Shown here: piece by piece, positions 45,012 to 53,726 of the stretch
Layout of the letters: every line of letters starts with the position of its first letter
Position numbering within the stretch: position 1 is the first letter of the stretch
From: an uncultured Blautia sp.
Lineage (GTDB): Bacteria > Bacillota > Clostridia > Lachnospirales > Lachnospiraceae
NCBI GenBank assembly: GCA_900539525.1
Contig: UQCM01000003.1
Coordinates: 13,174 to 77,173, forward strand
DNA length: 64,000 nucleotides
Direction of reading: 5' to 3'
Notes under the pieces: generated by a model
What the model saw: only the letters and a program-made list of their open reading frames with translations
What the model was told of the DNA's origin: nothing
The model's database searches: none
Made by a program: the position numbers and the translations under genes

Positions 45012-45794
45012 TTATTCCGTGACCGGCAGCGAATAATCACGATAGATGATATAAGTATTTACATTCCCTACCGGCTCATATCCCAGCATCTGTATATTTT
45101 CGTCCTGCCATTCATCGGCGGGATAGATCAGAAAATTACATTCCAGCTTTCTGGCATATTTTGCGATCTTTTCAAAATCAGGGGATGGAGCAAGCATCTC
45201 TTTTGCCAGACGTTTTCCCGCACGTGTCGTATTTCCCCGTCTTCCATATGCCAGACGGATCTTCGGATCGTACTGCCTGATAAATCCAACCAGCTCTTCC
45301 GGAGCTGCTGCCTTCATCCTTCCATCCTCCGGAGCATTCCCCTCTATGATATTACATACCCAGCAGACCTCCGGCGGAAGCTTCAGCAGATTCCCCGCCT
45401 TCTGAAAGGGTCCGTCCGTACCATAGACACAGTGACCGGACAGCACGATCAGAGCTGCAAGTACCGCCAGGGTGCCGGTTCGTGTCAGCCTGTTCTTCCG
45501 GCTGTGCCACAGCCTGGTACACACATAGGCGAGAATCACCGGAATCGGAAGCAGCCAGAACATCCTCCAGTATACCAGCTCACCAATGCAGTAATCCATG
45601 ATGATCTTTGCCGTCACCGGACACAAATATAGAAATGCAAATACTCCCGTATAAGCCACAAAAAGCCGCCTTTTATCCTTTTCCTCCCGTGCCAGAAGCA
45701 GATACAGCAATGCCAGCAGAAACAGCGCAGGCTGCCAGCTCTCCCCAATATACCACCCGAACATTTTTATCGCCGACTTCAAAGCTCCTATCAT
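45012..45794 (-). CDS. C-terminal half of a split polytopic membrane protein
   Basis: 260 residues: three or four membrane helices, then an extracytoplasmic domain of about 130 residues. It lies in exactly the same frame as the next ORF to the right (45810-46841), separated from it by one TGA and the codons for DWEA. The sequence therefore reads as the second half of one protein of about 609 residues. GGGAGG lies before ATG-ATG, so independent translation is possible; I take the second ATG (45794) for spacing. Likely half of a GT-C-like or DUF6077-type protein. Confidence 0.6.
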   Translation of the reverse strand: MIGALKSAIKMFGWYIGESWQPALFLLALLYLLLAREEKDKRRLFVAYTGVFAFLYLCPVTAKIIMDYCIGELVYWRMFWLLPIPVILAYVCTRLWHSRKNRLTRTGTLAVLAALIVLSGHCVYGTDGPFQKAGNLLKLPPEVCWVCNIIEGNAPEDGRMKAAAPEELVGFIRQYDPKIRLAYGRRGNTTRAGKRLAKEMLAPSPDFEKIAKYARKLECNFLIYPADEWQDENIQMLGYEPVGNVNTYIIYRDYSLPVTE

Positions 45795-45809
45795 CATTGC
45801 CTCCCAATC

Positions 45810-46841
45810 TCACATCACAAGGTAAACCACAGCACACAAGATACATGGCAGTGTGCAGATGACCGCACCTGCCAGAGATTTCCACTGTTTCTTTAGAACT
45901 CCATACAGGAATCCGAATATGCCGAGCATCACCGGTGCAAGCATGATTCCCATTGAGGATACGAGACAGCAGGAGGTCATGACGGCAAACAGGCCGATCC
46001 AGTCTCCTTTTCCTGTTTTCCCTGTAAAGACACGCATTCCGAAATAAAAAAGTGCCGGAAGCAGCACAGATGCAAGTACTGCTTTTCCCTGCCAGATACG
46101 AATCAGTAGAAAGGTTCCCTGGGTATAAACGGAATAGTACGAAAATGCATGGATCAGGGACAGAAAGCACAGAAACATTCCCGTAGACTTCACATCCCTG
46201 TCAAACAGTCTCATACCCAAAAGGCTATAGACAGCATAGGCAAGGACCACGAACACTGCCGGCAGAATCGAATGAGCAACCACTGCAGGACTCATGTTTA
46301 CTGCTGCACTGTAAAATGCCAGCATCACAGGAAACGGTGATAAAACATACCGGGAAGGCAACGATCTGACAGGCTCCCCCGTATAGGCGCTGTACCTGAA
46401 CATGGTGTCTGTCTCCAGCGTCGTGGTGGCTGTCCCTACATAAAAGGAATCATCCAGATCCGTGGACATCCCTGCCGTATAAATACCAATCTGAAGTGCG
46501 ATCAACAGTCCCGCCGCCAGACAGGTCCATGACAGACAGCGAAGCTTCTTTCTTCTCCCCCAGGTAAGTGCCAGGATGCGCTTTCTCTCGCAGAATGCTG
46601 AAACGGCGGATAACAGCAGGATCACGGTGCCGTAGCCATATTTTAACACAGAAAAAGGCAGACGCAGAAAAATTGCAGGCAGTGCCATGACTTCAAATAC
46701 AGCAAACATACCTGCATATCCACAGAATACTGTCAGCAGAAAGCTTTCTCTGTTTTCCTTCATTTTCCCGGTAAAAAAGAGTCCCATCGAGAATGGAACA
46801 ACCAAAAACCACAGAAAGAGTCCCGTCAATTTTATCATCAT
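45810..46841 (-). CDS. N-terminal half of a split polytopic membrane protein (DUF6077-like)
   Basis: 343 residues with about nine helices; MSTDLDDSFYVGTATTTLET is an acidic outer-loop motif as in GT-C-like proteins, and RYVLSPFPVMLAFYSAAVN follows. It stops at TGA (45810-45812), and the same frame continues DWEA-MMIGALKSAIKMFG into the next ORF. Either this is a nonsense-mutated single gene or two cooperating halves. The family label rests on memory of its pattern and is tentative. Confidence 0.6.
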   Translation of the reverse strand: MMIKLTGLFLWFLVVPFSMGLFFTGKMKENRESFLLTVFCGYAGMFAVFEVMALPAIFLRLPFSVLKYGYGTVILLLSAVSAFCERKRILALTWGRRKKLRCLSWTCLAAGLLIALQIGIYTAGMSTDLDDSFYVGTATTTLETDTMFRYSAYTGEPVRSLPSRYVLSPFPVMLAFYSAAVNMSPAVVAHSILPAVFVVLAYAVYSLLGMRLFDRDVKSTGMFLCFLSLIHAFSYYSVYTQGTFLLIRIWQGKAVLASVLLPALFYFGMRVFTGKTGKGDWIGLFAVMTSCCLVSSMGIMLAPVMLGIFGFLYGVLKKQWKSLAGAVICTLPCILCAVVYLVM

Positions 46842-46920
46842 CGTAACCTCTTTTCCGGACTTGTCCCGTTCTTATGCAGAACAAGTCCACTTTCTTCTGA
46901 CCGGCTGTCTGAACAGTTAC

Positions 46921-48723
46921 CTATCGGTTTATGCAGACGCCACTTTTATCGAATCTATACTTTACTCCGTCAATCTTTTTTGTCTTGTTCTGAAGTGCAT
47001 ACCCGTATTTTGTAAGATAATACCAGTTTCCTCCGAGCTCTACCCATCTCTTTTTTACCATCTCTCCAGTCTCCGGAGCAAAATAGTATTTTTTATTGTC
47101 GCAGGTTATGAAACCGATGCTTTTTCGTCCGTTCCGGTCCAGATAGTAGCTTTTGCCATCAACCTCGATCATCCCCTTTTGCATCTTGCCGGTGCTGTCA
47201 AAATAATAATAGTATTTTCCCAGCTTTGCCCAACCCAGACGCGCTGCGCCTGTCTGCTTTGCAAAATAGTACTTATTTCCTTTCCGCGTCTTCCATCCGG
47301 TATAAAGAACACCATTCTTGTCTGCATAGTAATAATTTCCGTCAAAGCCCTTCAGAAAGCCTTTTTTCATTACTCCTTTGCTGTTAAAGAAATAACGCCT
47401 GCCCCCTATGTTTACCGCTCCGGTCTGCATGATGCCATCAAGTTCAAAATAATACTTCTGTCCGGCAATCTCCTGCCATCCTGTCACACGATAGCCACCT
47501 TCGTTCAGATAGTACTGTACACCATTCAGATTCAGCCATCCGCCGGGCATTCTCTGTCCGCCCTCATCCACATAATACCATCCGCCGTCTTCCAGATTCC
47601 ATCCGTCACTTTCTTTCTTCTGCAGACCATAGTATTTTACAATAGCAGCAGCATCTGCCGCAGCCATACTTCTGATTCTTTCATCACTGCCATAGTAATT
47701 CTTACAGTCGTCCGGATTGCTGACAAATCCATGTTCCACGATCATTCCCGGAAATCCCGCCAGAACACTGCGTCTTACAATACCATAATAGTCTGCCAGC
47801 TTTCCGTTAGGATAAGTATTTCCCGTCTCTGACAGTTTATAAACCAGATCTCTGTTTTTCATTCCCAGACTGCCAAGTTCCTCCAGGATCACCCGGGCAA
47901 TCTTTGCTGTTTCTGTTGCCTGAGAAGGCCTGTAATTGCCCTTTGGAACCATTACCTCAGCCCCTGTAGCCGTTGTCCGGTTCTCCAGTGTGGAATTAAT
48001 ATGCTGGCTGATCAGCACCGTAGCACCTACAGCTGCCGCATAGTCAACTCTCTCCTCCAGAGACAATGCAACATCTGTACTTCTGGTAAGATAGACCTTG
48101 ACTCCTTCATACTTATCAAGTTCCTCTTTTGTGTACATCGCAAGCTTTAATACAATTTCCTTCTCCCTGTATGTCACGCCATCCCAGGTTCTGTACGCGC
48201 CACTGTCAGATCCACCATGGCCCGGATCCAGCACGACCACGATCCCACTGCCGGTTTTCTTTAATGCATTTCCCTGTTCCATCATCAGCAGCTCTTCTGT
48301 TCCCGCAGCTGCCTCATATCCCGTTTCATCAGAAACAGTAACCGCATCTTCTCCATTCTGAAATGCCTGAAGGTCAATGTCATATTTCTGTCCCTCGTAC
48401 CAGATCAGCAAGGATAAAAGCTGCTCCTTTGTGACTGTTGTACCTTCTATCGTAAAAGCGATAGATCCATCTGTCACTTCATCGGCAAAAACGGTTCTGA
48501 TCTCTCCGTCCGCTTCCCATATCAGCTCTGCTCCTGTAAGGCTTTCGCCATCTGTCTGTACCGAAAAAAATGCAATCTGTTTTCCGGACTCATCCTTCCT
48601 TATCTCAATCGTTTCCAGCCCCGGAAGCTCTCCGGAAGCGTTTGCCTGTTTCCCGTAAAAAATCCAGCATATGCCTATCACCAGAAAAAGTGACAGCAAA
48701 ATACCTGTCTGTTTCTTATTCAT
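46921..48723 (-). CDS. N-acetylmuramoyl-L-alanine amidase with cell-wall-binding repeats
   Basis: 600 residues. There is an N-terminal signal/anchor (KKQTGILLSLFLVIGICWIF), a middle beta domain (about 30-150), then Amidase_3: VVVLDPGHGGSDSGAYR (zinc His), REKEIVLKLAMYTKEEL, LTRSTDVALSLEERVD and IVEHGFVSNPDDCKNYYG (catalytic Glu region). From about 380 to the end there are ten or so 20-residue cell-wall-binding repeats (GWxxxxGxxYYxxxxGxM). It cleaves the amide between muramic acid and the peptide. Start at 48723 with AAGGGGA. It is divergent from the L,D-transpeptidase, with about 555 bases between. Confidence 0.92.
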   Translation of the reverse strand: MNKKQTGILLSLFLVIGICWIFYGKQANASGELPGLETIEIRKDESGKQIAFFSVQTDGESLTGAELIWEADGEIRTVFADEVTDGSIAFTIEGTTVTKEQLLSLLIWYEGQKYDIDLQAFQNGEDAVTVSDETGYEAAAGTEELLMMEQGNALKKTGSGIVVVLDPGHGGSDSGAYRTWDGVTYREKEIVLKLAMYTKEELDKYEGVKVYLTRSTDVALSLEERVDYAAAVGATVLISQHINSTLENRTTATGAEVMVPKGNYRPSQATETAKIARVILEELGSLGMKNRDLVYKLSETGNTYPNGKLADYYGIVRRSVLAGFPGMIVEHGFVSNPDDCKNYYGSDERIRSMAAADAAAIVKYYGLQKKESDGWNLEDGGWYYVDEGGQRMPGGWLNLNGVQYYLNEGGYRVTGWQEIAGQKYYFELDGIMQTGAVNIGGRRYFFNSKGVMKKGFLKGFDGNYYYADKNGVLYTGWKTRKGNKYYFAKQTGAARLGWAKLGKYYYYFDSTGKMQKGMIEVDGKSYYLDRNGRKSIGFITCDNKKYYFAPETGEMVKKRWVELGGNWYYLTKYGYALQNKTKKIDGVKYRFDKSGVCINR

Positions 48724-48796
48724 TCTTATAATCCCCTTTGTTCTTACTGTTGCCAATCTCCCTATACTCCACTAACATGACCTTTTGACCCTGTTA

Positions 48797-48994
48797 TCCT
48801 AACATGAGTTGCCCGACAAATGAGCCTGACATCGATTTTTCCGTGCTTCGCACTCCCAAAATCGACGAAAACATTCGCAATCCGCTCATTTTTCTTTGAA
48901 AAATGGCTACTTGCTCATGTTTTGCGGGACCCATAGACATAAAAATACATGCAAGCATGTATTTTATGTCCATTTGTCCCTTGGCTCCTAACAT
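48797..48994. other. 9-bp direct repeats flanking mobile element copy B
   Basis: TCCTAACAT occurs at 48797-48805 and at 48986-48994, abutting both ends of copy B. It differs fully from the direct repeat around copy A. That is expected if each copy inserted independently. Confidence 0.75.
48806..48986 (-). mobile_element. 181-bp MITE-like structured element, copy B
   Basis: Same length as copy A, opposite orientation, about 95% identical. In element orientation the left end reads GAGCCAAGGGACAAATGG and the reversed right end GAGTTGCCCGACAAATG, an imperfect terminal inverted repeat with GACAAATG at the same distance. The third hairpin has a C-to-T change that keeps a G-U pair if the element is RNA. 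No coding potential. Confidence 0.8.
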
Positions 48995-49048
48995 TATAAA
49001 TTGTATGGTTCCTTCTGTCAACGGAGACTTACTGCAGTTCTTTTGCGT

Positions 49049-49075
49049 GTTACTGGTTACAGAGTGAACAGTAAC
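49049..49075. repeat. 27-bp palindromic repeat, copy 5
   Basis: Perfect-arm copy in reverse orientation (GTTACTGGTTAC / GTGAACAGTAAC), between the mobile element and the transpeptidase promoter. Confidence 0.75.
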
Positions 49076-49158
49076 GTTCTTTTCAGTATTGAACTTGCCG
49101 ACCTGAGAATGGTAACCAGTAGTAAGTTCTTAATTTTTCTTTAACCCTCTGTATTTAT

Positions 49159-49187
49159 TTGCAATCACATTCCATTTGTAGTAGATT
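49159..49187 (+). promoter_or_regulatory. Possible promoter of the L,D-transpeptidase gene
   Basis: TTGCAA (49159-49164) and TAGATT (49182-49187) are separated by 17 bases in an AT-rich stretch about 90 bases before the start codon. Moderate match to the sigma-A consensus. Confidence 0.4.
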
Positions 49188-49278
49188 ATAGAAGTACAGT
49201 TATCTGTTCCGGACAGCTGGCTTTTACAGAACAGCAGTTCCGGTTCTTACACAACACAATGATAAGTGAGGGGAAAAG

Positions 49279-50958
49279 ATGAATTTCAAGAAACTGATTC
49301 CTCTGTGTTTCCTGGCACTGGGCCTGACTCTGACAGCTCCGATAGCAGTATCCGCTACCGGAACCTCTGAAACGGAACAGACAGAAGCACAGACAAACGG
49401 CTGGTCTTCGGATCATACTTTCTATCTGCTGGATGGTCAGAAAGTCACTGGTGTTCGGCAGCTTTCTGACGGCTATTTCTACTGTTTTGACACAAATGGA
49501 ATCCTGATTACAGGGAAACAGGGGCCTGTCTCTGTCGATGAGCAGCTATATTTCATCAAACCGGACGGGACGCTGCTCAGAAATGCCTGGGGACGTGCAG
49601 ACGATAAACATTATTATGCAGTTGATTCCGCAAAACTCTACACTGAGACGGCTGCATTTATCGGCGGTAAAACCTACTGCTTCAACGCAAAGGGCGAGAA
49701 GCTTACAGGAAGAATGGTGAAGGTTAACGGAAATACCTATCTTCTGTCAGCCTCCGGTGCAGCAAAGACAGGCCTGAAAAATTACAATGGCAAAAAATAC
49801 TTTTTCAAATCGCCTCGAGGGGAAATGATTACCAACAGCACTGTAAAATACAATGGCAGGCTTTATTATACAGACCGGGACGGTTCTGTCGCAACCGGAT
49901 TGTTTAAAGTCGGCAAAAAGACCTATTACGCTGACTCTAAGGGACGGTTGAAAACCGGCTGGCAGACCTACAACGGAAAGCGCTACTACTTCAGTCCGAA
50001 AACCGGCGCCATGCGTACCGGCTGGACAAATATTAATGGAAATTACTATTATTACACTTCCACCGGGAAAATAAAAACCGGCTGGTTCAAGGTCGGAAAG
50101 AACAAATACTACGCACTCACGTCCGGTGAACTGAAGGGTGCACGCGTTACAGGCTTCCAGCGGATAGGCGGAAAACGCTATCTGTTCAATGGAAGAGGTG
50201 TCCTGCTAACCGGATGGCAGACGAGAGGAAGCTATAAGTACTATATGGATTCCGACGGCGTCGTTTCTACCGGATGGAAAAAGATCAAAAACAAGTGGTA
50301 TTTCTTCGAGAGCGCCGGTAATATGAAAACAGGCTGGCTGGTTCATAACGGAAACTTTTATTATATGTCACCAAAAACAGGTGCCATGACAACCGGAAAC
50401 GCAAAAATTGGCGGAAAAGTTTACACCTTTTCCCCGAGCGGAATCTATACGCAGGGTTCACTTTATGGTTCCTGGGTCGTAAAGGTCAACAGAGCAGCAA
50501 ATGTCGTTACCGTATATAAGGGCGATGTCCCGGTTAAAGCTTTCCTTTGCTCCACCGGATTAGACAATGCAACGCCTCTTGGTACCTTTTCCATTCGTGA
50601 CAAGCTGTGGATGCATGAGCTCAACGGTCCTACCTGGGGTTATTTCTGCTCCCACATTACAGACAATATCCTCTTCCACTCGATTCCTGCACCTACCACA
50701 GACCGAACCCTGGTACCTTCTTACAAATTTAACGTACTTGGGCAGCAGGCTTCTCAGGGATGTATCCGTCTGGCGATGGGCGATGCAAAATGGCTGTATG
50801 ACACGGTTCCGATTGGAACTCCTGTTATCGTTTATGATGATGCCACAAATCCCGGACCACTTGGAAAACCGGCAAATTATAAAATGAATGCAACACCTAC
50901 CTACTATTATGATCCGACCGATCCGATTGCTTATCCAAGCTATTCCACATCAAAATAA
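49279..50958 (+). CDS. L,D-transpeptidase with cell-wall-binding repeats
   Basis: 559 residues. Signal peptide KKLIPLCFLALGLTLTAPIAVSA. About 15 cell-wall-binding repeats of some 20 residues (from about 45 to 395) follow, with aromatic Y/F pairs and G-x-x-x-TG ends. Then comes a C-terminal YkuD domain: WVVKVNRAANVVTVYKGD, FHSIPAP and SQGCIRLAMGDAKWLYD, with the catalytic Cys in SQGCIRL and the His upstream. It would form 3-3 cross-links in peptidoglycan or attach proteins. GGGG lies before the ATG. It is the only clear plus-strand gene and shares its repeat type with the divergent amidase. Confidence 0.94.
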   Translation: MNFKKLIPLCFLALGLTLTAPIAVSATGTSETEQTEAQTNGWSSDHTFYLLDGQKVTGVRQLSDGYFYCFDTNGILITGKQGPVSVDEQLYFIKPDGTLLRNAWGRADDKHYYAVDSAKLYTETAAFIGGKTYCFNAKGEKLTGRMVKVNGNTYLLSASGAAKTGLKNYNGKKYFFKSPRGEMITNSTVKYNGRLYYTDRDGSVATGLFKVGKKTYYADSKGRLKTGWQTYNGKRYYFSPKTGAMRTGWTNINGNYYYYTSTGKIKTGWFKVGKNKYYALTSGELKGARVTGFQRIGGKRYLFNGRGVLLTGWQTRGSYKYYMDSDGVVSTGWKKIKNKWYFFESAGNMKTGWLVHNGNFYYMSPKTGAMTTGNAKIGGKVYTFSPSGIYTQGSLYGSWVVKVNRAANVVTVYKGDVPVKAFLCSTGLDNATPLGTFSIRDKLWMHELNGPTWGYFCSHITDNILFHSIPAPTTDRTLVPSYKFNVLGQQASQGCIRLAMGDAKWLYDTVPIGTPVIVYDDATNPGPLGKPANYKMNATPTYYYDPTDPIAYPSYSTSK

Positions 50959-51003
50959 AAAAAATAAAAGTGCTGCCTGTCGGCAGCTCTTTTATTTTTT
51001 TTT
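50957..51003. terminator. Bidirectional rho-independent terminator
   Basis: GCTGCC-TGTC-GGCAGC with an A-rich 5' flank and a T-rich 3' flank (and the reverse on the other strand). It ends the transpeptidase gene from the left and the zinc-ribbon/HPr/cda genes from the right. Confidence 0.9.
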
Positions 51004-51177
51004 CGAACACCATTGTTCGCCGTAGGTTTTCCGTTGCTCCGCACTCATTTCTGACCATTCCAGAAAAGTCAGATCACTCAGCTCCATCTCCTGTCCACAT
51101 TCTGTGCAGAAGACATCCTTTCTACGTGATGCGATCCGCACAGACTGACAGCAAGGGCACACATATACTAAAATCAT
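50992..51177 (-). CDS. Small zinc-ribbon protein
   Basis: 61 residues: YVCPCCQSVRIASRRKDVFCTECGQEM, split here as CPCC and CTEC, forms a four-cysteine zinc ribbon. An acidic helix and SKKK tail follow. The ATG at 51177 has AGAGGGTG seven bases upstream; the TTG two codons earlier is less likely. It lies 18 bases after HPr and overlaps the terminator. Function unknown; possibly a nucleic-acid or protein adaptor. Confidence 0.75.
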   Translation of the reverse strand: MILVYVCPCCQSVRIASRRKDVFCTECGQEMELSDLTFLEWSEMSAEQRKTYGEQWCSKKK

Positions 51178-51195
51178 CTTCAAACACCCTCTTGC

Positions 51196-51459
51196 CTACT
51201 CACCCAAGCCATCCTCAATGGCTGCAATAATGGTCTTTAACGCTTCTTCCTCATCTTCTCCCTCACAGGTAAATTCTACTTCATCCCCGCATTTCACACA
51301 GGCACTTAATACGCTCAATACGCTTTTCGCATTTGCATAAGTATCGTGAAACTGAAAATGCACGGAACACTTAAAGTTCATCGCTTCCTTACAAAGAAGT
51401 CCTGCCGGCCTTAAATGAAGTCCTGTCGGATTCTTGACAACAACTTTTTGTTTCACCAT
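51196..51459 (-). CDS. HPr-family phosphocarrier protein
   Basis: 87 residues: VVVKNPTGLHLRPAGLLCKEA has the phosphorylatable His (position 14) and the following Arg-Pro, and ANAKSVLSVLSACVKCGDE holds the regulatory Ser site region. It may act in the phosphotransferase system or as a Crh-like regulator; two Cys residues in the second half are unusual. It is set after cdaR in the same run of genes, which is not the usual ptsH-ptsI pairing. AGGGGG precedes the ATG at 51459. Confidence 0.88.
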   Translation of the reverse strand: MVKQKVVVKNPTGLHLRPAGLLCKEAMNFKCSVHFQFHDTYANAKSVLSVLSACVKCGDEVEFTCEGEDEEEALKTIIAAIEDGLGE

Positions 51460-51490
51460 CTTGTAATTCCCCCTATCCTTCTGTTCCTGC

Positions 51491-52852
51491 TCAGTCAGGC
51501 TGAAGCTGTCCCTCACTTTCCGTAACCGGTTCGATTCTCGTTACATTGACAGCAATCACTGCCTGCGAGGTCAGTGTGTATCCCTCCGGAAGCAATACGT
51601 CCAGCGGAATCTGATAATTCCCCGGCTCCTGATATTCACTTTCCGACAGATCCAGTGTGACCTGTATCTCATCTGCGGTAATCGTTGTGATTCCCTCTGA
51701 TTTCGGCTGAATTTCCAGAAGAATATTGTCTGCCGGGGTCAGCTTATAGCTCATATTTTCCATACGGCCTTTTACAATAATATCAGACACTGGAATCCGC
51801 ACGGCTGTCGTCCCGATCTTCTCCATCTGAACAGTAACAACAATAATATCAGAAAGATCCCTTTCCAGCTTTAAGCTGTCTCCGTAATGCTTCTCCAGAT
51901 ACTCCCTGAGATTAATCTCTTCACTGAACGTTTCTGCAGCCCCGTCCACTGATATCTGCCCGGTAATCGCCAGCCTGTTTCCAAGCTCCTGCAAGGTAGC
52001 CCTGCCTCCGGCCAGACTGATGGTCTCTGGTGCAGTGATAATTTTTGCGATACGATAACCGTAAGACGGTTCACCACTGACTTCCACATCAGGTATGATG
52101 CCGCTTTTCACTTTCCAGATTTCCACATTGACGTCCACCTTGTCCTGTTCAAATACTTTTCCATCCAGAGTCTTTATTGTCAGCCTCTCCATCTGACTTT
52201 CCTTAAATTCCTCTTCATTCTTATCGATAATTGTAATTGGTGCAGTAACCGTATGATTCTTCCTCAGACCATTTACATCAACGTTAACGACTACCTTTCC
52301 AATCTTCTTCATATCTGATTCCGGTCCTGCTATGGCAATTGACTCTCCATCCGCCACTTCCATATTTCCTACCTGATATCCGGATGCCGGTGTTCCTTCC
52401 TCCTTCACAGACAGAACGAAGGTCGCATCTTTGACATCCTCCAGTTCAACCTTCAGAGAACGAAGATCGCACCACATATCTTTCATTGTAAGCGAAGGTA
52501 CTGTGCTGCAGGTAATCTCCAGAGGAATCGTATTCAGATTCTCTACGATATTTTCAAAATCGGCCGTAACTGTAAAACTCTCCGTAGAAAGCTTATCGAT
52601 CACCGACCGGCGTGCCCTTACAAAAACAGTAACCCTGTCTATCTCCTGCCCGGTCCTGCTGTCTTCTCTCGGCTTATAGACTTTTTTTACCTTTTCCATA
52701 AAAACATCCGCATTTTTTACTGTGATAGGAACATTCCTAAAAGTTTCTGTCCTGATTGGGTCATCCCCGTTTACCACCATAAGCCAGATCAGAAATGCCA
52801 CGACCATTGCCATAAGCTTAAGCCCGAGATTGCTAAATATCTTTTTCTTCAT
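51491..52852 (-). CDS. cdaR: CdaR, YbbR-domain regulator of diadenylate cyclase
   Basis: 453 residues: one N-terminal helix (LGLKLMAMVVAFLIWLMVV) and then four extracytoplasmic YbbR-type beta domains of about 85 residues each, marked by repeats of the P-V-x-V/G-Y-x-V type. CdaR binds and controls CdaA at the membrane. It overlaps cdaA by 20 bases. The pair cdaA-cdaR is universal in Firmicutes with this cyclase. Confidence 0.93.
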   Translation of the reverse strand: MKKKIFSNLGLKLMAMVVAFLIWLMVVNGDDPIRTETFRNVPITVKNADVFMEKVKKVYKPREDSRTGQEIDRVTVFVRARRSVIDKLSTESFTVTADFENIVENLNTIPLEITCSTVPSLTMKDMWCDLRSLKVELEDVKDATFVLSVKEEGTPASGYQVGNMEVADGESIAIAGPESDMKKIGKVVVNVDVNGLRKNHTVTAPITIIDKNEEEFKESQMERLTIKTLDGKVFEQDKVDVNVEIWKVKSGIIPDVEVSGEPSYGYRIAKIITAPETISLAGGRATLQELGNRLAITGQISVDGAAETFSEEINLREYLEKHYGDSLKLERDLSDIIVVTVQMEKIGTTAVRIPVSDIIVKGRMENMSYKLTPADNILLEIQPKSEGITTITADEIQVTLDLSESEYQEPGNYQIPLDVLLPEGYTLTSQAVIAVNVTRIEPVTESEGQLQPD

Positions 52853-53726
52853 TCTTTGCCCTGCCTTTCCAGAGCCTGAACTTCTTCGCGTCCACCGTTT
52901 TATTCTGAAAAACGATCAGCCTCTTTTTCAGTTCTTCACCGCTCACTCCTCTGGTAAGCTCTCCCCGGTAAGCATAAGAAATCTGCCCCGTCTCTTCCGA
53001 TACAATGATTGTCAGCGAATCACTGGCTTCACTGACACCCACACCTGCACGATGTCTTGTTCCCAGCTCTTTACTGAGCACCATATTGTCAGACAGCGGC
53101 AGATAACAGGTCGCTGATACGATGCGGTTCTCTCTTACAAGCACTGCTCCATCATGCAGTGGTGTATTGTGCTCGAAAATATTGATCAGAAGCTGACTCG
53201 TAAGCAAAGCATCTACAGCAATCCCTGTTCTCTCATATTCTGCCAGATTCTCATTCTGTTCCAGAACAATCAGCGCACCTGTCTTTGCTTTCCCCATTTC
53301 CACAGATGCCTTAACCAGTTCATTGATCGTCTTGTCACTCATGCGCTCACTGACATTTTTTGATGTATCAAAGGGCATAATGTTGGCAAGCACCTGCTTT
53401 TCCCCCAGCTGCTCCATCGCCCTGCGAAGTTCCGGCTGGAAGATGACAACAGCAGCCATAAGTGCCAGGTCTGCTCCCTTTGTCACCAGGAACTTTATCG
53501 TATCCATCTGCAGAACATATGCGATCAGTACAAAAAAGCCCAGCATCAGAATACCCTTTAACAATGTCCATGCCCTTGTTTCCCGAATCCAGAGCATTAC
53601 CTTATAAACGAGATATGACAGAATAGCAATTTCAACAATATCTGTCAAACGGACCGACAGCGTAGGCAGCGTCATCCACGGAAGATAATATGCAAAGAAA
53701 TTTTTAATCGTCCCCACGCTCTTCAC
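52833..53726 (-). CDS. cdaA: Diadenylate cyclase CdaA
   Basis: 297 residues that make c-di-AMP from two ATP. Three N-terminal helices, then the DAC domain: GALIVLEQNENLAEY, NTPLHDGAVLVRENRI (DGA) and GTRHRAGVGVSEASDS (RHR). The protein starts at GTG with AAGGG close upstream, overlapping the preceding membrane-protein gene by 23 bases. The C-terminal tail includes RGVSGEELKKRLIVFQNK. c-di-AMP controls potassium and osmolyte balance and wall strength, which fits the wall genes around it. Confidence 0.95.
   Translation of the reverse strand: MKSVGTIKNFFAYYLPWMTLPTLSVRLTDIVEIAILSYLVYKVMLWIRETRAWTLLKGILMLGFFVLIAYVLQMDTIKFLVTKGADLALMAAVVIFQPELRRAMEQLGEKQVLANIMPFDTSKNVSERMSDKTINELVKASVEMGKAKTGALIVLEQNENLAEYERTGIAVDALLTSQLLINIFEHNTPLHDGAVLVRENRIVSATCYLPLSDNMVLSKELGTRHRAGVGVSEASDSLTIIVSEETGQISYAYRGELTRGVSGEELKKRLIVFQNKTVDAKKFRLWKGRAKNEEKDI

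Larger units (their letters stand above)
48724..49278. other. Intergenic region between two divergent wall-enzyme genes
   Basis: 555 bases without a gene. It contains the MITE-like element copy B (48806-48986) with its direct repeats, one palindromic repeat (49049-49075), and promoter sites for at least the transpeptidase. The rest is AT-rich with no clear structure. Confidence 0.8.

Noticed and set aside
45810..45812. TGA read as selenocysteine
   Set aside because: No redox context, no hairpin of SECIS type directly after the codon, and the protein is a membrane transferase-like type.
45673..46170. Minus-strand ORF of 165 codons overlapping the split membrane protein junction
   Set aside because: It bridges the TGA in another frame and could have suggested a frameshift, but its translation has no membrane pattern; the two halves are in one frame, so a stop codon and not a frameshift explains the split.
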